64,000 nucleotides of DNA from Anaerococcus pacaensis 9403502 (GTDB taxonomy: Bacteria > Bacillota > Clostridia > Tissierellales > Peptoniphilaceae): positions 555,826 through 619,825 of the forward strand of contig HG326663.1 in assembly GCA_000308255.3 (NCBI GenBank), given 5' to 3'. Both the position numbers and the translations under genes were made by a program. A model generated the notes under the pieces. The model saw only the letters and a list, made by a program, of their open reading frames with translations. It did not search any database and was not told the origin of the DNA. Numbering within the stretch: position 1 is the first letter of the stretch; every line of letters begins with the position of its first letter. Shown one piece after another: positions 1-8,610 of the stretch.

Positions 1-470
1 GATGCATCAAGGGCATTGGCCCCGACCATTGCTGTTTCTTCACCAGTTGTGATAATAGCTTCAAGTGGGCCATGCTCTAGCGAGTGATCATCTAGGACAG
101 CTAATATATAAGCCACACCCATACCATCATCTGCACCAAGTGTCGTGCCATTGGCCTTCACCCAGTCTCCGTCGACTATTAGCTCGATTGGGTCTGTATC
201 AAAATTGTGGTCTGAGGAATCATCCTTCACGCACACCATATCAGAGTGAGCCTGAAGGGCAACGGTAGGTCTATCCTCATATCCAGCACTTGCTGGCTTT
301 TTGATAATCACATTTAACGCCTCATCTTGGCGCACTTCTAGGTTTCTCTCTTTGGCAAAGTTTACTAAATAATCAGACACCCTTTGCTCATCACCAGAAC
401 ATCTAGGTATCTCACTTAGCTCAGAGAAAAATCTCCACACTCCTTGTGGCTTCAAATCTTTAATTTCCAT
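1..470 (-). CDS. pepD: Xaa-His dipeptidase (PepD, M20C family), 3' end cut by window edge
   Basis: Cytosolic zinc dipeptidase of the aminoacyl-histidine dipeptidase family, which hydrolyses dipeptides taken up as nutrients. Translating the minus strand from the ATG at 468-470 gives about 156 residues. They include the M20 metal-binding HSDMV motif and a GTTLGADDGMG motif holding the bridging aspartate, followed by the TTGEE segment with the catalytic glutamates. The start is supported by GGAGG at 476-480 on the same strand. The C-terminal part lies outside the window, so integrity cannot be judged. The family assignment is firm; the exact substrate is not. Confidence 0.88.
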   Translation of the reverse strand, partial: MEIKDLKPQGVWRFFSELSEIPRCSGDEQRVSDYLVNFAKERNLEVRQDEALNVIIKKPASAGYEDRPTVALQAHSDMVCVKDDSSDHNFDTDPIELIVDGDWVKANGTTLGADDGMGVAYILAVLDDHSLEHGPLEAIITTGEETAMVGANALDA

Positions 471-559
471 TATAACCTCCTTAGGTATCGCAATTACTAA
501 TAGATATTGTACCCCAATCTAAATTCTATTCTCTGTTTTAAAAATACAATGGAATGCGA

Positions 560-588
560 TTGATTATTTAATTTTTATAATGTATAAT
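560..588 (+). promoter_or_regulatory. Sigma-A-type promoter for the C39 peptidase gene
   Basis: TTGATT at 560-565 and TATAAT at 583-588 are separated by 17 bases, about 60 bases before the start at 647. A second TATAAT at 576-581 overlaps. No operator-like repeat is evident. Confidence 0.55.
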
Positions 589-646
589 TGAATTAATTTA
601 AGTATTCATATTAGGTTTTTGAATAAATAAAAGTTGGAGGTTTAGG

Positions 647-1525
647 ATGCATCAAAGACGAATATATAAGAAGAGAAGGAAAGGAACTTTTTTTAGAAAG
701 ATTCTTATATTTTGCTTTATGGTTTTCTTATTTTTCTTTATTAGAAACCGTATTTACTATTATGAGGATAATTATTCAACTGCTAGCAGCTTTATTAACC
801 TCCCTATCTTTGCCCCAAAATCTGGACCTAAGTCTTATAAGTCTGATGATCTAGATAGACTTAGAAAAAACTTAAGAACTGAATCCAAATCTGGCAACGA
901 AAAAGCTCAGTGGATATATGATAACTCCTACACCCTAGCAGATGTAGACCTGTACCTCGCTGGCAATGATGCTGACACCATTGACTTTGTCTATAACTAC
1001 AAAAATGGGATTACCGATTTCCCATATTTTCCAGGGGAATCTCTTGACCTAGGTAGAAAAACCCCATATTTTATTCAGTGGGATAATAGGTGGGCCTATA
1101 ATAGGCTGGGCAATTCCAATATCGGCATTGCTGGCTGCGGACCGACATCTATGGCCATGGTGCTTGCAAGGCTAAGGGGAGATAGGTCCATCACTCCAGA
1201 TCTGATAGCAAAAGATGCAGAAAGCTATATGACTAATGATGGTATAGGCTGGGCATTTTTTGCAGATGAAGCAGCAGCTTATGGCTATGGCTGTTATGAT
1301 GTCTACACAGATGAGGAATCAATGATAAGAGCACTAGAAAACGGTCCACTCATTGCATCAGTAGACAGGGGGTATTTTACCCTCTTTGGTCATATCCTAG
1401 TGATTGACTCCTACGAAAATGGCAGATTTATAATAAATGATCCAAACTCTATCGGGAAGTCCAAAGAAAGCTGGACTTATGAGGAAATCAGTGACCAGCT
1501 AGTAAAAATATGGTTGATAATTTAA
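647..1525 (+). CDS. Membrane-anchored C39-like cysteine peptidase
   Basis: A 292-residue protein with a strongly basic N-terminus and one hydrophobic segment (about residues 17-32), then an extracellular part. The C-terminal half is a papain-like peptidase_C39_2 domain. IQWDNRWAYNRLG leads to the GIAGCGPTSMAM active-site motif with Cys164. GHILVIDSY supplies His249 and INDPNS carries Asp265, completing a plausible triad. Such proteins in Firmicutes are cell-wall or secreted cysteine peptidases whose substrates are mostly unknown. There is no ABC transporter alongside, so a bacteriocin leader peptidase is unlikely. The start follows TTGGAGG. The gene stands alone between pepD and the convergent hemZ. 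Confidence 0.8.
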   Translation: MHQRRIYKKRRKGTFFRKILIFCFMVFLFFFIRNRIYYYEDNYSTASSFINLPIFAPKSGPKSYKSDDLDRLRKNLRTESKSGNEKAQWIYDNSYTLADVDLYLAGNDADTIDFVYNYKNGITDFPYFPGESLDLGRKTPYFIQWDNRWAYNRLGNSNIGIAGCGPTSMAMVLARLRGDRSITPDLIAKDAESYMTNDGIGWAFFADEAAAYGYGCYDVYTDEESMIRALENGPLIASVDRGYFTLFGHILVIDSYENGRFIINDPNSIGKSKESWTYEEISDQLVKIWLII

Positions 1526-1556
1526 AAGGGATGAGTTTCTACTTATCCCCTTTGTA
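1524..1556. terminator. Bidirectional terminator between C39 peptidase and hemZ
   Basis: Hairpin AAGGGATGAG / CTTATCCCCTT with a six-base loop, flanked by A and T runs. It overlaps the stop codons of both convergent genes. Confidence 0.6.
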
Positions 1557-2834
1557 TTTATCTAGTATTTCATTTTTATCTATTATAATTTTCTTAATAT
1601 TATCCATATAATCTTTCATATTCCTTGCATTCCTATATTTTTTCCCATTCATAAGCTTAGTATTCGCATTCATCCCTAGGCCTACTACATTTTCTAGCTC
1701 TTCGTTTATTATAATATTGTAGCGCTGAGCGGTGGAATCCCTGTGATAGCCTACGTTTTCTAGGTTTGAGATGATGTTTTTTTGGCGGTAGAGGTAGTAG
1801 GGTTTATAGGAATTCTTTTCTGTGAATTCTTTGACTTGAGCTGCTATCTCGTTTGCTGCTTTAACTGAACCCTTTTTGTTTTCTTCCTTGTATTTGCTGC
1901 CAACTTTTGTAGCAAGGGCGTGGAAGGTTATGTTGTGGGGTTTTAGTTTTTCAAGGATTTTAAAATTTTTGGCAAATTGGTCAGCGCTTTCGCCTACTAG
2001 GCCAACTATAAAGTCCATGTTTACTATAAAGTCTAAATCAATGGCCCTATCATACATTTTTAAAAAATGGTCTAGGTCTTGGGTGCGGCCTACTGATTTT
2101 ATAATATCTTCATTGAATGTTTGAGGATTTAGGGATATGCGGTCCACACCAGCATCCCTAATGATTTCTAATTTCTCAGTATCAAGCGTATCTTCCCTGC
2201 CTGCTTCGAATGTGAATTCATCATAGGAGAATTTATTATTTATCGCATTAAGTAATCTTTCCAAATCATGATGGCTAATGTCAGATGGCGTGCCACCACC
2301 GATATAGATTGTATCGAGCTTTTCTGGTAAGACTATCTCATTTATTTCCCTGATGAGCAGATCAATATAAGCTGTCCTATCGTGATGGAGCCCTATGAGG
2401 GTTGGATAGGAGCAGTACCTACATCTGGTTGGGCAAAAGGGGATATTGATGTAAAGATTAAAAGCGTTTTTATCAAAAGATAATTTTTCTTGTTCGAATT
2501 TGACTTTTATAAGTAAATCCATTTTATCATCCGCTATAAAATACCTACTTGCCATCTCATCCGGACTCATTTTTTGCAATAGTTTACTAGGCTTAGATCC
2601 TGTGAGCATCCCCCAAGGTGATTCATAGCCTTCTGCTTGCACTAATATGTTATACAAAGTAGCTTTAAGCTCATAATTATTCTCAAAATCATAGGTCTTA
2701 TCAGCAAATATAATCTTATCGGATTCGATTCTTATATCGGCCTCATCATCTACAAATGCCGACTCATCATAGAATATATTTAAAATATCATATACAATTT
2801 TTCTCTTATTTTCATCAGTAAGTCTAATTTTCAT
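1539..2834 (-). CDS. hemZ: HemZ-like radical SAM enzyme (oxygen-independent coproporphyrinogen dehydrogenase family)
   Basis: A 431-residue radical SAM protein. The cluster-binding cysteines are Cys134, Cys138 and Cys141 in FCPTRCRYCSY, preceded by a long N-terminal region typical of HemZ rather than HemN or HemW. YIGGGTPS and SLNPQTFN are typical HemN/HemZ/HemW motifs, and VGLGMNANTKL lies near the C-terminus. HemZ proteins are annotated as anaerobic coproporphyrinogen III dehydrogenases, but biochemical support is thin and some relatives handle haem rather than make it. No other haem-synthesis gene is in the window, so the role here may be porphyrin or haem processing. The gene is monocistronic and convergent with the C39 peptidase gene. 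Confidence 0.75.
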   Translation of the reverse strand: MKIRLTDENKRKIVYDILNIFYDESAFVDDEADIRIESDKIIFADKTYDFENNYELKATLYNILVQAEGYESPWGMLTGSKPSKLLQKMSPDEMASRYFIADDKMDLLIKVKFEQEKLSFDKNAFNLYINIPFCPTRCRYCSYPTLIGLHHDRTAYIDLLIREINEIVLPEKLDTIYIGGGTPSDISHHDLERLLNAINNKFSYDEFTFEAGREDTLDTEKLEIIRDAGVDRISLNPQTFNEDIIKSVGRTQDLDHFLKMYDRAIDLDFIVNMDFIVGLVGESADQFAKNFKILEKLKPHNITFHALATKVGSKYKEENKKGSVKAANEIAAQVKEFTEKNSYKPYYLYRQKNIISNLENVGYHRDSTAQRYNIIINEELENVVGLGMNANTKLMNGKKYRNARNMKDYMDNIKKIIIDKNEILDKYKGDK

Positions 2835-2938
2835 ACAAATATTATACCGACTATCAAGCTATAGCTACCAGTTATCGGAAATCTGTGGCGGGGCTTTGAG
2901 TTTCAATCTATAATGTAAGTACAAGGAGGGCAAGGAAT

Positions 2939-3379
2939 ATGAAAGTGAATTTGAAAGTAGATGAGAGCCTCGCGGCAGATGAGCTTATTATCTACTCGAA
3001 AGAATTGAACAAAGAAGTGTTGGCCCTGAAGGAAAAAATCGAAAATTCATCCCCGCTAGTCCTAACTGGTTTTTATGATGATAAGCTCGAGTTTATAGAC
3101 CCAGATGATATCATAAGGGTCTATGCCAATGACAAAAAAGTCTATGCGGTGACTATGGATAAGGAATATTTGTTAAGGCTTGCCCTATACCAAGTAGAAG
3201 AGAGGCTAGATCCCAGCCAATTTATTCGTATATCTAATAGTGAGATTATTAATCTTAGAAAAACCAGAAACTTCGACTTAGCCTACATAGGAACTATATC
3301 GTGCGAAATGGTAAATGGGGATGTCTGCTATGTATCAAGAAGGACACTCAAAAAAGTCAAAGAAATACTAGGAATATAA
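2939..3379 (+). CDS. LytTR-family DNA-binding regulator
   Basis: A 146-residue protein made mostly of a C-terminal LytTR DNA-binding domain (about residues 50-146): DDIIRVYANDKKVYAV, then FIRISNSEIINLRKTR and a terminal VSRRTLKKVKEILG. There is no receiver domain, so it is not a classical response regulator. The first 45 residues resemble the short N-terminal extension of stand-alone LytTR regulators. It lies 10 bases before a DUF3021 membrane protein gene, a pairing known in Firmicutes in which the membrane protein is thought to restrain the regulator. A TATAAT at 2909-2914 and the AAGGAGGG ribosome binding site precede the start. Confidence 0.85.
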   Translation: MKVNLKVDESLAADELIIYSKELNKEVLALKEKIENSSPLVLTGFYDDKLEFIDPDDIIRVYANDKKVYAVTMDKEYLLRLALYQVEERLDPSQFIRISNSEIINLRKTRNFDLAYIGTISCEMVNGDVCYVSRRTLKKVKEILGI

Positions 3380-3389
3380 GGAGACGATT

Positions 3390-3860
3390 ATGGAAAAAAG
3401 AAAAGTAGACATAAACTGGTTTGACTTGATTCTTTATATATTTACCTGGATTGGAGCTTCATTTTTCACCCAAATTGTTGCTAGCATGATAGCAGGTGAA
3501 ACAAATTTTTACTTTGTGACAGATGCCTTTATGGTTGGCAAAACAGAAGTAGAAGCATATTTCTACCAAACTATACTCTATATAATAGCTTTAGTAGCCG
3601 TTTACTTTATACACTCAATCCCATATATTTTTAAAATGGTTTACAAAAAAGCCATAGCTATTACTTATACAGGGACTCTTCTAGTAGCTACCTTGCTATC
3701 ATATATATTAAAAGGTCTGCCACACAGCCCTGTTTCTTGGATACAATCATTAATATCCTTTACTATAGGCTACTATTTAATTTACAAGCTATATGTCAGA
3801 CGCGATCAAATTACGATAAATAGAATAAATGAAGCCATCAAAACACAGGAAGTTAAATAA
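3390..3860 (+). CDS. DUF3021-family membrane protein, partner of LytTR regulator
   Basis: A 156-residue integral membrane protein with four predicted transmembrane segments (about residues 10-30, 53-73, 82-105 and 112-132) and a basic cytoplasmic tail. Size, topology and its position 10 bases after a LytTR gene match DUF3021. In studied LytTR regulatory systems, an inhibitory membrane protein encoded beside the regulator controls it, often influencing competence, bacteriocins or stress. The target genes here cannot be read from the sequence. A ribosome binding site AAGGAGACG precedes the ATG. Confidence 0.75.
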   Translation: MEKRKVDINWFDLILYIFTWIGASFFTQIVASMIAGETNFYFVTDAFMVGKTEVEAYFYQTILYIIALVAVYFIHSIPYIFKMVYKKAIAITYTGTLLVATLLSYILKGLPHSPVSWIQSLISFTIGYYLIYKLYVRRDQITINRINEAIKTQEVK

Positions 3861-3861
3861 A

Positions 3862-3930
3862 AAACACCTCCACAGTAGACAGGCTAATTAATAAAATTAG
3901 GCTAAACTACTTGGAGGTATTTTTTTATTT
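3862..3930. terminator. Long bidirectional terminator after the LytTR-DUF3021 pair
   Basis: ACCTCCACAGTAG pairs with CTACTTGGAGGT, with an inner CTAATT/AATTAG stem, ending in a run of T. It also serves the convergent CpXC gene, whose stop codon falls in it. Confidence 0.7.
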
Positions 3931-4578
3931 ATTCTTTAGAAAATCATAAGCCCAGTTTTTATCAATTAATTGGGCTTTGTCAGTTTCAAACATGCCGTCA
4001 TATTGGGCAACTATTTTGTCATAGACTTCTCTTACAAAAGCCAGCCTATATTCTTCTTCATCTGCGGTTTTGATCAAGAAATTATTTTGTGGAGTATATC
4101 TAAAGCTTACCACATCATCGTGATTTAGGCTAAGCTCATCACTTTCTAGTAGCATATACTTTAGAATCTCTATAGCCTTATCTGATAGATAAGCTTCAAA
4201 TATAGCCATCTTTTCGCGTACTTCTTCGATATCTGTGGTCATTCTTGTCAGATACTTATCTTGCTCGCTTTTTCTAGATGGATCTAGGATAGATAGTGAT
4301 GATTTGAATGCTAGTCTATTTTGAACGCATACAAACTTAGGGTCGTTTACTATCATAAATTTCACATCTTCATCTGTATAGACAAAGCGGTAGTTTAAGA
4401 TAAATTCGTGGCCACAGCTAGGACAAGTGAGGCTTGCAAAACTTCCTGTTAGTAGTTTTTCGCGATCTGTAGTTGATGCGAAAACAGCTGTATTCATTTC
4501 TGTTTCATATTCATGTCCACATGATGGACAGGTTACTCCAAATACTTTATTACGTGTTTGCATATCTACCTCACTCAA
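3925..4578 (-). CDS. CpXC domain protein (zinc-ribbon-like)
   Basis: A 217-residue protein with two Cys-Pro-x-Cys knuckles, CPSCGHEYE near residue 16 and CPSCGHEFI near residue 53, the defining feature of the CpXC domain. The remaining 150 residues are mixed alpha/beta with no recognised catalytic motif. CpXC proteins are widespread in anaerobes and uncharacterised; the cysteines probably bind zinc. Its start overlaps the end of the PPC/DUF296 gene by 8 bases, so the two are translated from one message. Confidence 0.75.
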   Translation of the reverse strand: MSEVDMQTRNKVFGVTCPSCGHEYETEMNTAVFASTTDREKLLTGSFASLTCPSCGHEFILNYRFVYTDEDVKFMIVNDPKFVCVQNRLAFKSSLSILDPSRKSEQDKYLTRMTTDIEEVREKMAIFEAYLSDKAIEILKYMLLESDELSLNHDDVVSFRYTPQNNFLIKTADEEEYRLAFVREVYDKIVAQYDGMFETDKAQLIDKNWAYDFLKNK

Positions 4579-4993
4579 ATTCTATAGTATTTATTCCTAG
4601 GTCTGGGTCTAGTCTTTTCACTATCTCCCCATCTATCACATCTATAAATATCTCCATGGTCAGTGAACATGTAGCCTCATCTAAGTGGCCTCCTATGATT
4701 TCACTTTTTGCCCTACCACAAGTAATGTGGGTATGAACGAGCTGGTTGCCGTCCACCATGCCGATATTTCCTACTAAGGAAGTTACTTCCATGTCTTCAT
4801 TATAATAATCCCAAGTATAGTCGCCTTTTTCTGGATAAAATAAACCAATCTTTAGCTTATCTACTGCACCTATACCTGTGAAATAAGCCGCTTTGATATC
4901 TTCTTTGACAGCAACTTCTCTTATTGATTCTCGAACCTTATCGCCTTTTTCAAGTCTTAGGACAATCTTATTTCCAAATCTTTTGTAATCCAT
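4571..4993 (-). CDS. PPC/DUF296 domain protein
   Basis: A 140-residue single-domain PPC (plants and prokaryotes conserved, DUF296) protein. The family pattern is present: the YFTGIGAVDKLKIG segment, SLVGNIGMVDG, and the HTHITCGRAKSEIIGGHL stretch with histidines that form the metal site. These proteins trimerise; some plant members bind AT-rich DNA, while bacterial function is unclear. It is followed with an 8-base overlap by the CpXC gene, suggesting a shared role that the sequence does not reveal. Confidence 0.8.
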   Translation of the reverse strand: MDYKRFGNKIVLRLEKGDKVRESIREVAVKEDIKAAYFTGIGAVDKLKIGLFYPEKGDYTWDYYNEDMEVTSLVGNIGMVDGNQLVHTHITCGRAKSEIIGGHLDEATCSLTMEIFIDVIDGEIVKRLDPDLGINTIEFE

Positions 4994-5032
4994 AAGTCAC
5001 CTCTTAAGTTAATATTTACCCAAGAAATAGTC

Positions 5033-5578
5033 CTAGTCGTCAAATTTGATATTTTTAAGTAAAATTGGAGCAAGTATGCTCGCTACAATTACAGAAATGA
5101 TACCGTTTATGCTAGAAACACCTGCTTTTTGGACTATCTCTACCATAACTGCTTCTTTAGTTAGGCCCATAATGTAGTAGTTGCTTATAAAAGTTTTTAG
5201 TAAGTATAAGATAATATAAGTTACCTGGCCCAATACACTTGCTAGGATGATTCGTGTTTTTTCGCTAGCTTTTGTATGTTTATGAAAATACCAGCCAGCC
5301 ACCCAAGCCATAGCGAATTTATTGATAAAGGTAGTTGGTGCTGATGATATATACAAGGGACTAGTCATATCAAATAGTGCAGATCCCAGGCCTGCAGAAA
5401 GACCCCCATGGACCGGTCCTAAGATGAGACCGGCTAAGATACATAGCACATTTCCTAGATGAAACCTAGTATTACCAAATGGTGTGGTGTAAGGTATCTG
5501 AAATATCTTAGAGAAGACAAATACCAAGGCAATAAATAAAGCCATATAAGCAAATTTTCTAGTAGTTAATTTTTTCAT
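5033..5578 (-). CDS. ECF transporter S component (substrate unknown)
   Basis: A 181-residue membrane protein with five or six hydrophobic segments, typical of the substrate-binding S subunit of energy-coupling factor vitamin importers. The N-terminal RKFAYMALFIALVFVFSK segment and the TRFHLGNVLCILAGLILGP motif resemble those S components in which the FHLGN stretch lines the binding pocket. No EcfA/A'/T genes are nearby, so it would use a shared module encoded elsewhere (group II). No riboswitch is visible in the short leader, so the vitamin cannot be inferred. Confidence 0.75.
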   Translation of the reverse strand: MKKLTTRKFAYMALFIALVFVFSKIFQIPYTTPFGNTRFHLGNVLCILAGLILGPVHGGLSAGLGSALFDMTSPLYISSAPTTFINKFAMAWVAGWYFHKHTKASEKTRIILASVLGQVTYIILYLLKTFISNYYIMGLTKEAVMVEIVQKAGVSSINGIISVIVASILAPILLKNIKFDD

Positions 5579-5627
5579 TTTTCCCCCTTAAATCATGATA
5601 GTATAAGTATAACACAAAAAGTTAGAC

Positions 5628-5661
5628 AAAAAAATAACGCAGGTCTAAACCTGCATTATTT
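5628..5661 (-). terminator. Terminator of the CAP-like gene array
   Basis: Minus-strand hairpin AATAATGCAGGT / ACCTGCGTTATT with a four-base loop followed by a run of T, just after the stop at 5668. Confidence 0.8.
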
Positions 5662-5667
5662 GTTATC

Positions 5668-6675
5668 TTAGTCAATATTTTTAAATTCACCTAGCATACC
5701 ATAGGCGCTTTGTTGTAGATAATATGATTCATCCATGATTTCTACCAACTTATCCCATACTCTTTCTACTGTCTTAGGATAATTTTCCATAAGATTATAC
5801 GCTACATTTGATTGCATTTGCGCATCACTTAGGGCTTTTCTTAGAGCTTTTTTTGTCGATTCTGATAACGGTTTAGCATTTGGATCACCTACATATAGTT
5901 TGTATGAACCATTGTAGCCTGTGGCTCTAGTGTCAGTAGTTTTCATTTGGTTTGCCACTAGCAAAACCCCGTAAGAAGGTGTACCATTAATTGAACTTAA
6001 CTGTGCGTAGCCAAAGTCTGTTACAAATGGATCGATTATATTAAATAAGTCCGAAGACTCATTTGCCCAAACACCTTTAGCTGCTAGGAGATAATCATAA
6101 GATGAATATCCACCCATATCATCAAGTTTTTCTGTAGTCCAAATACCAACGGCTGTTGCTGGGTTCATACCCTCATAGCTTAATGCATGGAACTCATTTG
6201 AGTAGCCTGCAAGTAGCTTACTATGAGAATCAAATGGATTTGAACCATCTGCTCGATTGAAGGCAAAATCTGTAATCAAATCTTCATAGGCTCTTTGGAT
6301 AGCGAATTGTTCTAGTCTAGTATTCCACTTGATAGCATTTACATAAGCTTCTTTGCTGCGTAGACCTGCTTCAAAGGCTACATCACGGATTTTCTCACCT
6401 TTTGAGTTCACTTCTTCCTCAAATGTGAAATAAATATCTTCTTTCCAAGCCTTAGCTCTTATTTTTTTGATTTCATTTAATACTTCCTTCTTTTGTGCTT
6501 CAGTTTGTGTAAGCTTTACAATGCTTTCTTTGAAGGCTGCATTTGGTAACGGAAAGCCAAGATCGAGTCTTTGAGGAGCCTCGCTTGCAAAGCTTGTATT
6601 TACTGGGCTTAAATTAAATGCCCCTAGAAAAGAAAAAGCTAAGCTTGCAACTGCTATTTTAAACACTTTTTTCAT
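5668..6675 (-). CDS. Secreted CAP/SCP-like protein with C-terminal PKTV module (array member 4)
   Basis: A 335-residue secreted protein. Residues 1-30 are a signal peptide (lysines, then a hydrophobic core ending near SFASEA). An N-terminal motif LDLGFPLPNAAFKES is shared with its neighbours. The central domain is CAP-like: RLEQFAIQRAYEDLIT, FNRADGSNPF (compare HNRPDGS in bacterial CAP proteins) and DLFNIIDPFVTDFGYAQL (compare the ...NILNP.F..IG... strand). The last 60 residues hold the helical module with AYNLMENYPKTVERV found in five other proteins of this window. There is no LPXTG motif or transmembrane anchor. It is the last gene of a four-paralogue array and the most diverged of the three CAP-containing members. 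Confidence 0.72.
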   Translation of the reverse strand: MKKVFKIAVASLAFSFLGAFNLSPVNTSFASEAPQRLDLGFPLPNAAFKESIVKLTQTEAQKKEVLNEIKKIRAKAWKEDIYFTFEEEVNSKGEKIRDVAFEAGLRSKEAYVNAIKWNTRLEQFAIQRAYEDLITDFAFNRADGSNPFDSHSKLLAGYSNEFHALSYEGMNPATAVGIWTTEKLDDMGGYSSYDYLLAAKGVWANESSDLFNIIDPFVTDFGYAQLSSINGTPSYGVLLVANQMKTTDTRATGYNGSYKLYVGDPNAKPLSESTKKALRKALSDAQMQSNVAYNLMENYPKTVERVWDKLVEIMDESYYLQQSAYGMLGEFKNID

Positions 6676-6775
6676 AATATCCCCCGATAATTAATTTTCT
6701 AACTTTATTATATAACATTTTAACGCGCATAACTATACGTTAAGTAAATTTAACAAAACGGGCTGGGGCCTGGTG

Positions 6776-7495
6776 TTATTTAATCTCTTCTAATAGTTCA
6801 TTTGCAAGTCTGATAGTTTCCTTAGCATCTTTTAGCATCTTTTCTAATTTTTCACGGACATTTGCTACTGTCTTTGGGAAATTAATCATTAGATTTTCTG
6901 CTATATTCACTTCTTTTTGAGCACGATCTCTCGCCTCTTTAAGTTCCACAAATACTTCATTCTGAGCTTCTTCTTTTATTTCTGTGCTAGGAGCATCTAA
7001 CTCTGATGTGATTTTTAGGATATGTTCTTCTTCTATATGGTTAACTTCATTATCTATAACTTGTGTATTTGTGATTTCGATTGAAGGAATTGTAGGTACT
7101 AGTGGTACAATTTTTTCATAAGTTTTTTCTATGATAGTTTCAGTCTTGTTAACTGTGGTAGTGGTGGTTGATCCATTATTTTCACTATAATTTTCTCCAA
7201 CCATTCCATCGCCATCTTTATCATGCATAAATGGATATAGCCAATCTTTCCCCTTTACTATAGGTAGTTGATACTTGCCATAAGCGCGGAGCTCATCAAT
7301 TTTTATCGGTACTCTACCATCTGTATTCATCTTATCAAGCTCTTCTTGCTGATCTTTAGATAGCTTAACATACTCTTGCCTATAATTCTTATTCTTATAA
7401 AAAGGTGAACTTGTATCTGCAAATGCCTGGCTAGTTCCGATAAACGCTAGAGATGCGGCAAGTCCTAATGCTGATAATTTTCTGATATTTTTCAT
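6776..7495 (-). CDS. Secreted protein with PKTV module, lacking the CAP core (array member 3)
   Basis: A 239-residue protein with a signal peptide (cleavage expected after SQAFADT, near residue 26). Its flanking genes encode CAP-like domains, but here the middle is short. It has a DKDGDGMVGENYSENNG stretch resembling a dockerin/EF-hand-like calcium loop, then a threonine run and a charged linker. The C-terminal 60 residues contain the shared module (AENLMINFPKTVANVREKL) and end in a predicted amphipathic helix. It may be a trimmed duplicate or a different ligand-binding protein that uses the same attachment module. A weak Fur-like palindrome lies just upstream at 7507-7525. Confidence 0.6.
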   Translation of the reverse strand: MKNIRKLSALGLAASLAFIGTSQAFADTSSPFYKNKNYRQEYVKLSKDQQEELDKMNTDGRVPIKIDELRAYGKYQLPIVKGKDWLYPFMHDKDGDGMVGENYSENNGSTTTTTVNKTETIIEKTYEKIVPLVPTIPSIEITNTQVIDNEVNHIEEEHILKITSELDAPSTEIKEEAQNEVFVELKEARDRAQKEVNIAENLMINFPKTVANVREKLEKMLKDAKETIRLANELLEEIK

Positions 7496-7561
7496 ATTTC
7501 CTCCTATAATGATTATTATCTATATTATGTATATATTTATCCAATTATATATAATAATAAA

Positions 7562-7586
7562 CAAAAAGACCCCAACTGGGGCCTTG
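7562..7586 (-). terminator. Terminator after CAP array member 2
   Basis: Minus-strand stem AAGGCCCC/GGGGTCTT with loop AGTT followed by a run of T. It separates the first two array genes from the third. Confidence 0.7.
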
Positions 7587-7591
7587 AAATT

Positions 7592-8602
7592 TTATTTAAC
7601 TGGAACTAGCTCGTAAGCTTCTTCTAGTGTTGCTTTAGCATCATTCAGTAACTTATATAATTTGTCTTGAACTTTGCTTATAGTTTTTGGGAAGTTTTGT
7701 TGTAGATTTTCTACCACTGCTATTTGAGATTCAGCATCCTTAATCGCTTTTTTTAGAGCTTTTTCAGTTGCTTCAGGAAGTGGCTCATATTTTGGATTAC
7801 CATAACTCATCTTGTATGTGCCATTGAAGTCTTTTTTGTCACCTTGGATTGGGTCATATCCATATAAAAGTACAGCCGCTGTTTTGCCTGTTTTTGGATT
7901 GTGAACTTGACCGTAGCCTACAGATACAAATGTTGGCTGACTCATCAGCATTGGCATAACTATATTAAAAGTAGAGCCTTTTGAATTTTTATATTCTTCA
8001 TATAGACCAGGATTGCCATCTTTACCAAACACCAAATTTTCAAACATTTCATCAACCGTAAATTCAAAGTCATTTACTACCCTCATATGAGGACCTTCGT
8101 TGAATTTTTCCCTAATTGATTCATCTCTAGTAGAAGATGTGATATAAAAAGTTTCATCACTGAAATTATCTGGCCTGTATCCACTTGGCCCAGTTAATGT
8201 TAGTTCAAAGGCTCTTTGAATAGCCATTTTCTCTAGCTCATAACTATAGCCAAATTCATTCGCATAGCTGTCCTTACCAGGACCCATGTAATAGTTGTGG
8301 TGATCTTTATTATATTCTCTTACTGGAGTAGGTTTTTCAACTAACCATGAAGTAATATGAGCATTGTCATCCCAAGCCTTCTCTCTGACTTTTATCAGAT
8401 TCATCATCACTCTATCACGTACATTATCATCAATATTGACATCAACCTCAGTTTCCCTATAAGGAGCATTTGGCATATTTACTCCAAGATCCAGCTTTTG
8501 CACTTGTTTAATTGCGTAAGACACATCATTATCTGCATTTGCCGCCATAAATGAAAAGCTCATGGCAAGAGCTAGGGCTGATATTTTAATGATATTATTC
8601 AT
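7592..8602 (-). CDS. Secreted CAP/SCP-like protein with PKTV module (array member 2)
   Basis: A 336-residue secreted protein with a signal peptide ending near AANADND. It carries the shared N-terminal motif LDLGVNMPNAPYRET and a CAP-like centre: LEKMAIQRAFELTLTG, SGYRPDNFS in the place of the HNRPDGS loop, then VMPMLMSQPTFVSVGYGQV. The C-terminal module is ENLQQNFPKTISKVQDKL. The CAP histidine and glutamate positions are not well conserved, so enzymatic or metal-binding activity is doubtful. It starts 8 bases after the stop of array member 1 and is probably co-transcribed with it. Confidence 0.7.
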   Translation of the reverse strand: MNNIIKISALALAMSFSFMAANADNDVSYAIKQVQKLDLGVNMPNAPYRETEVDVNIDDNVRDRVMMNLIKVREKAWDDNAHITSWLVEKPTPVREYNKDHHNYYMGPGKDSYANEFGYSYELEKMAIQRAFELTLTGPSGYRPDNFSDETFYITSSTRDESIREKFNEGPHMRVVNDFEFTVDEMFENLVFGKDGNPGLYEEYKNSKGSTFNIVMPMLMSQPTFVSVGYGQVHNPKTGKTAAVLLYGYDPIQGDKKDFNGTYKMSYGNPKYEPLPEATEKALKKAIKDAESQIAVVENLQQNFPKTISKVQDKLYKLLNDAKATLEEAYELVPVK

Positions 8603-8610
8603 AATCTCTC

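Noticed and set aside
7507..7525. Fur-like box upstream of array member 3
   Set aside because: Only about 13 of 19 positions agree and it lies in the 5' leader of one gene; not listed as a feature.
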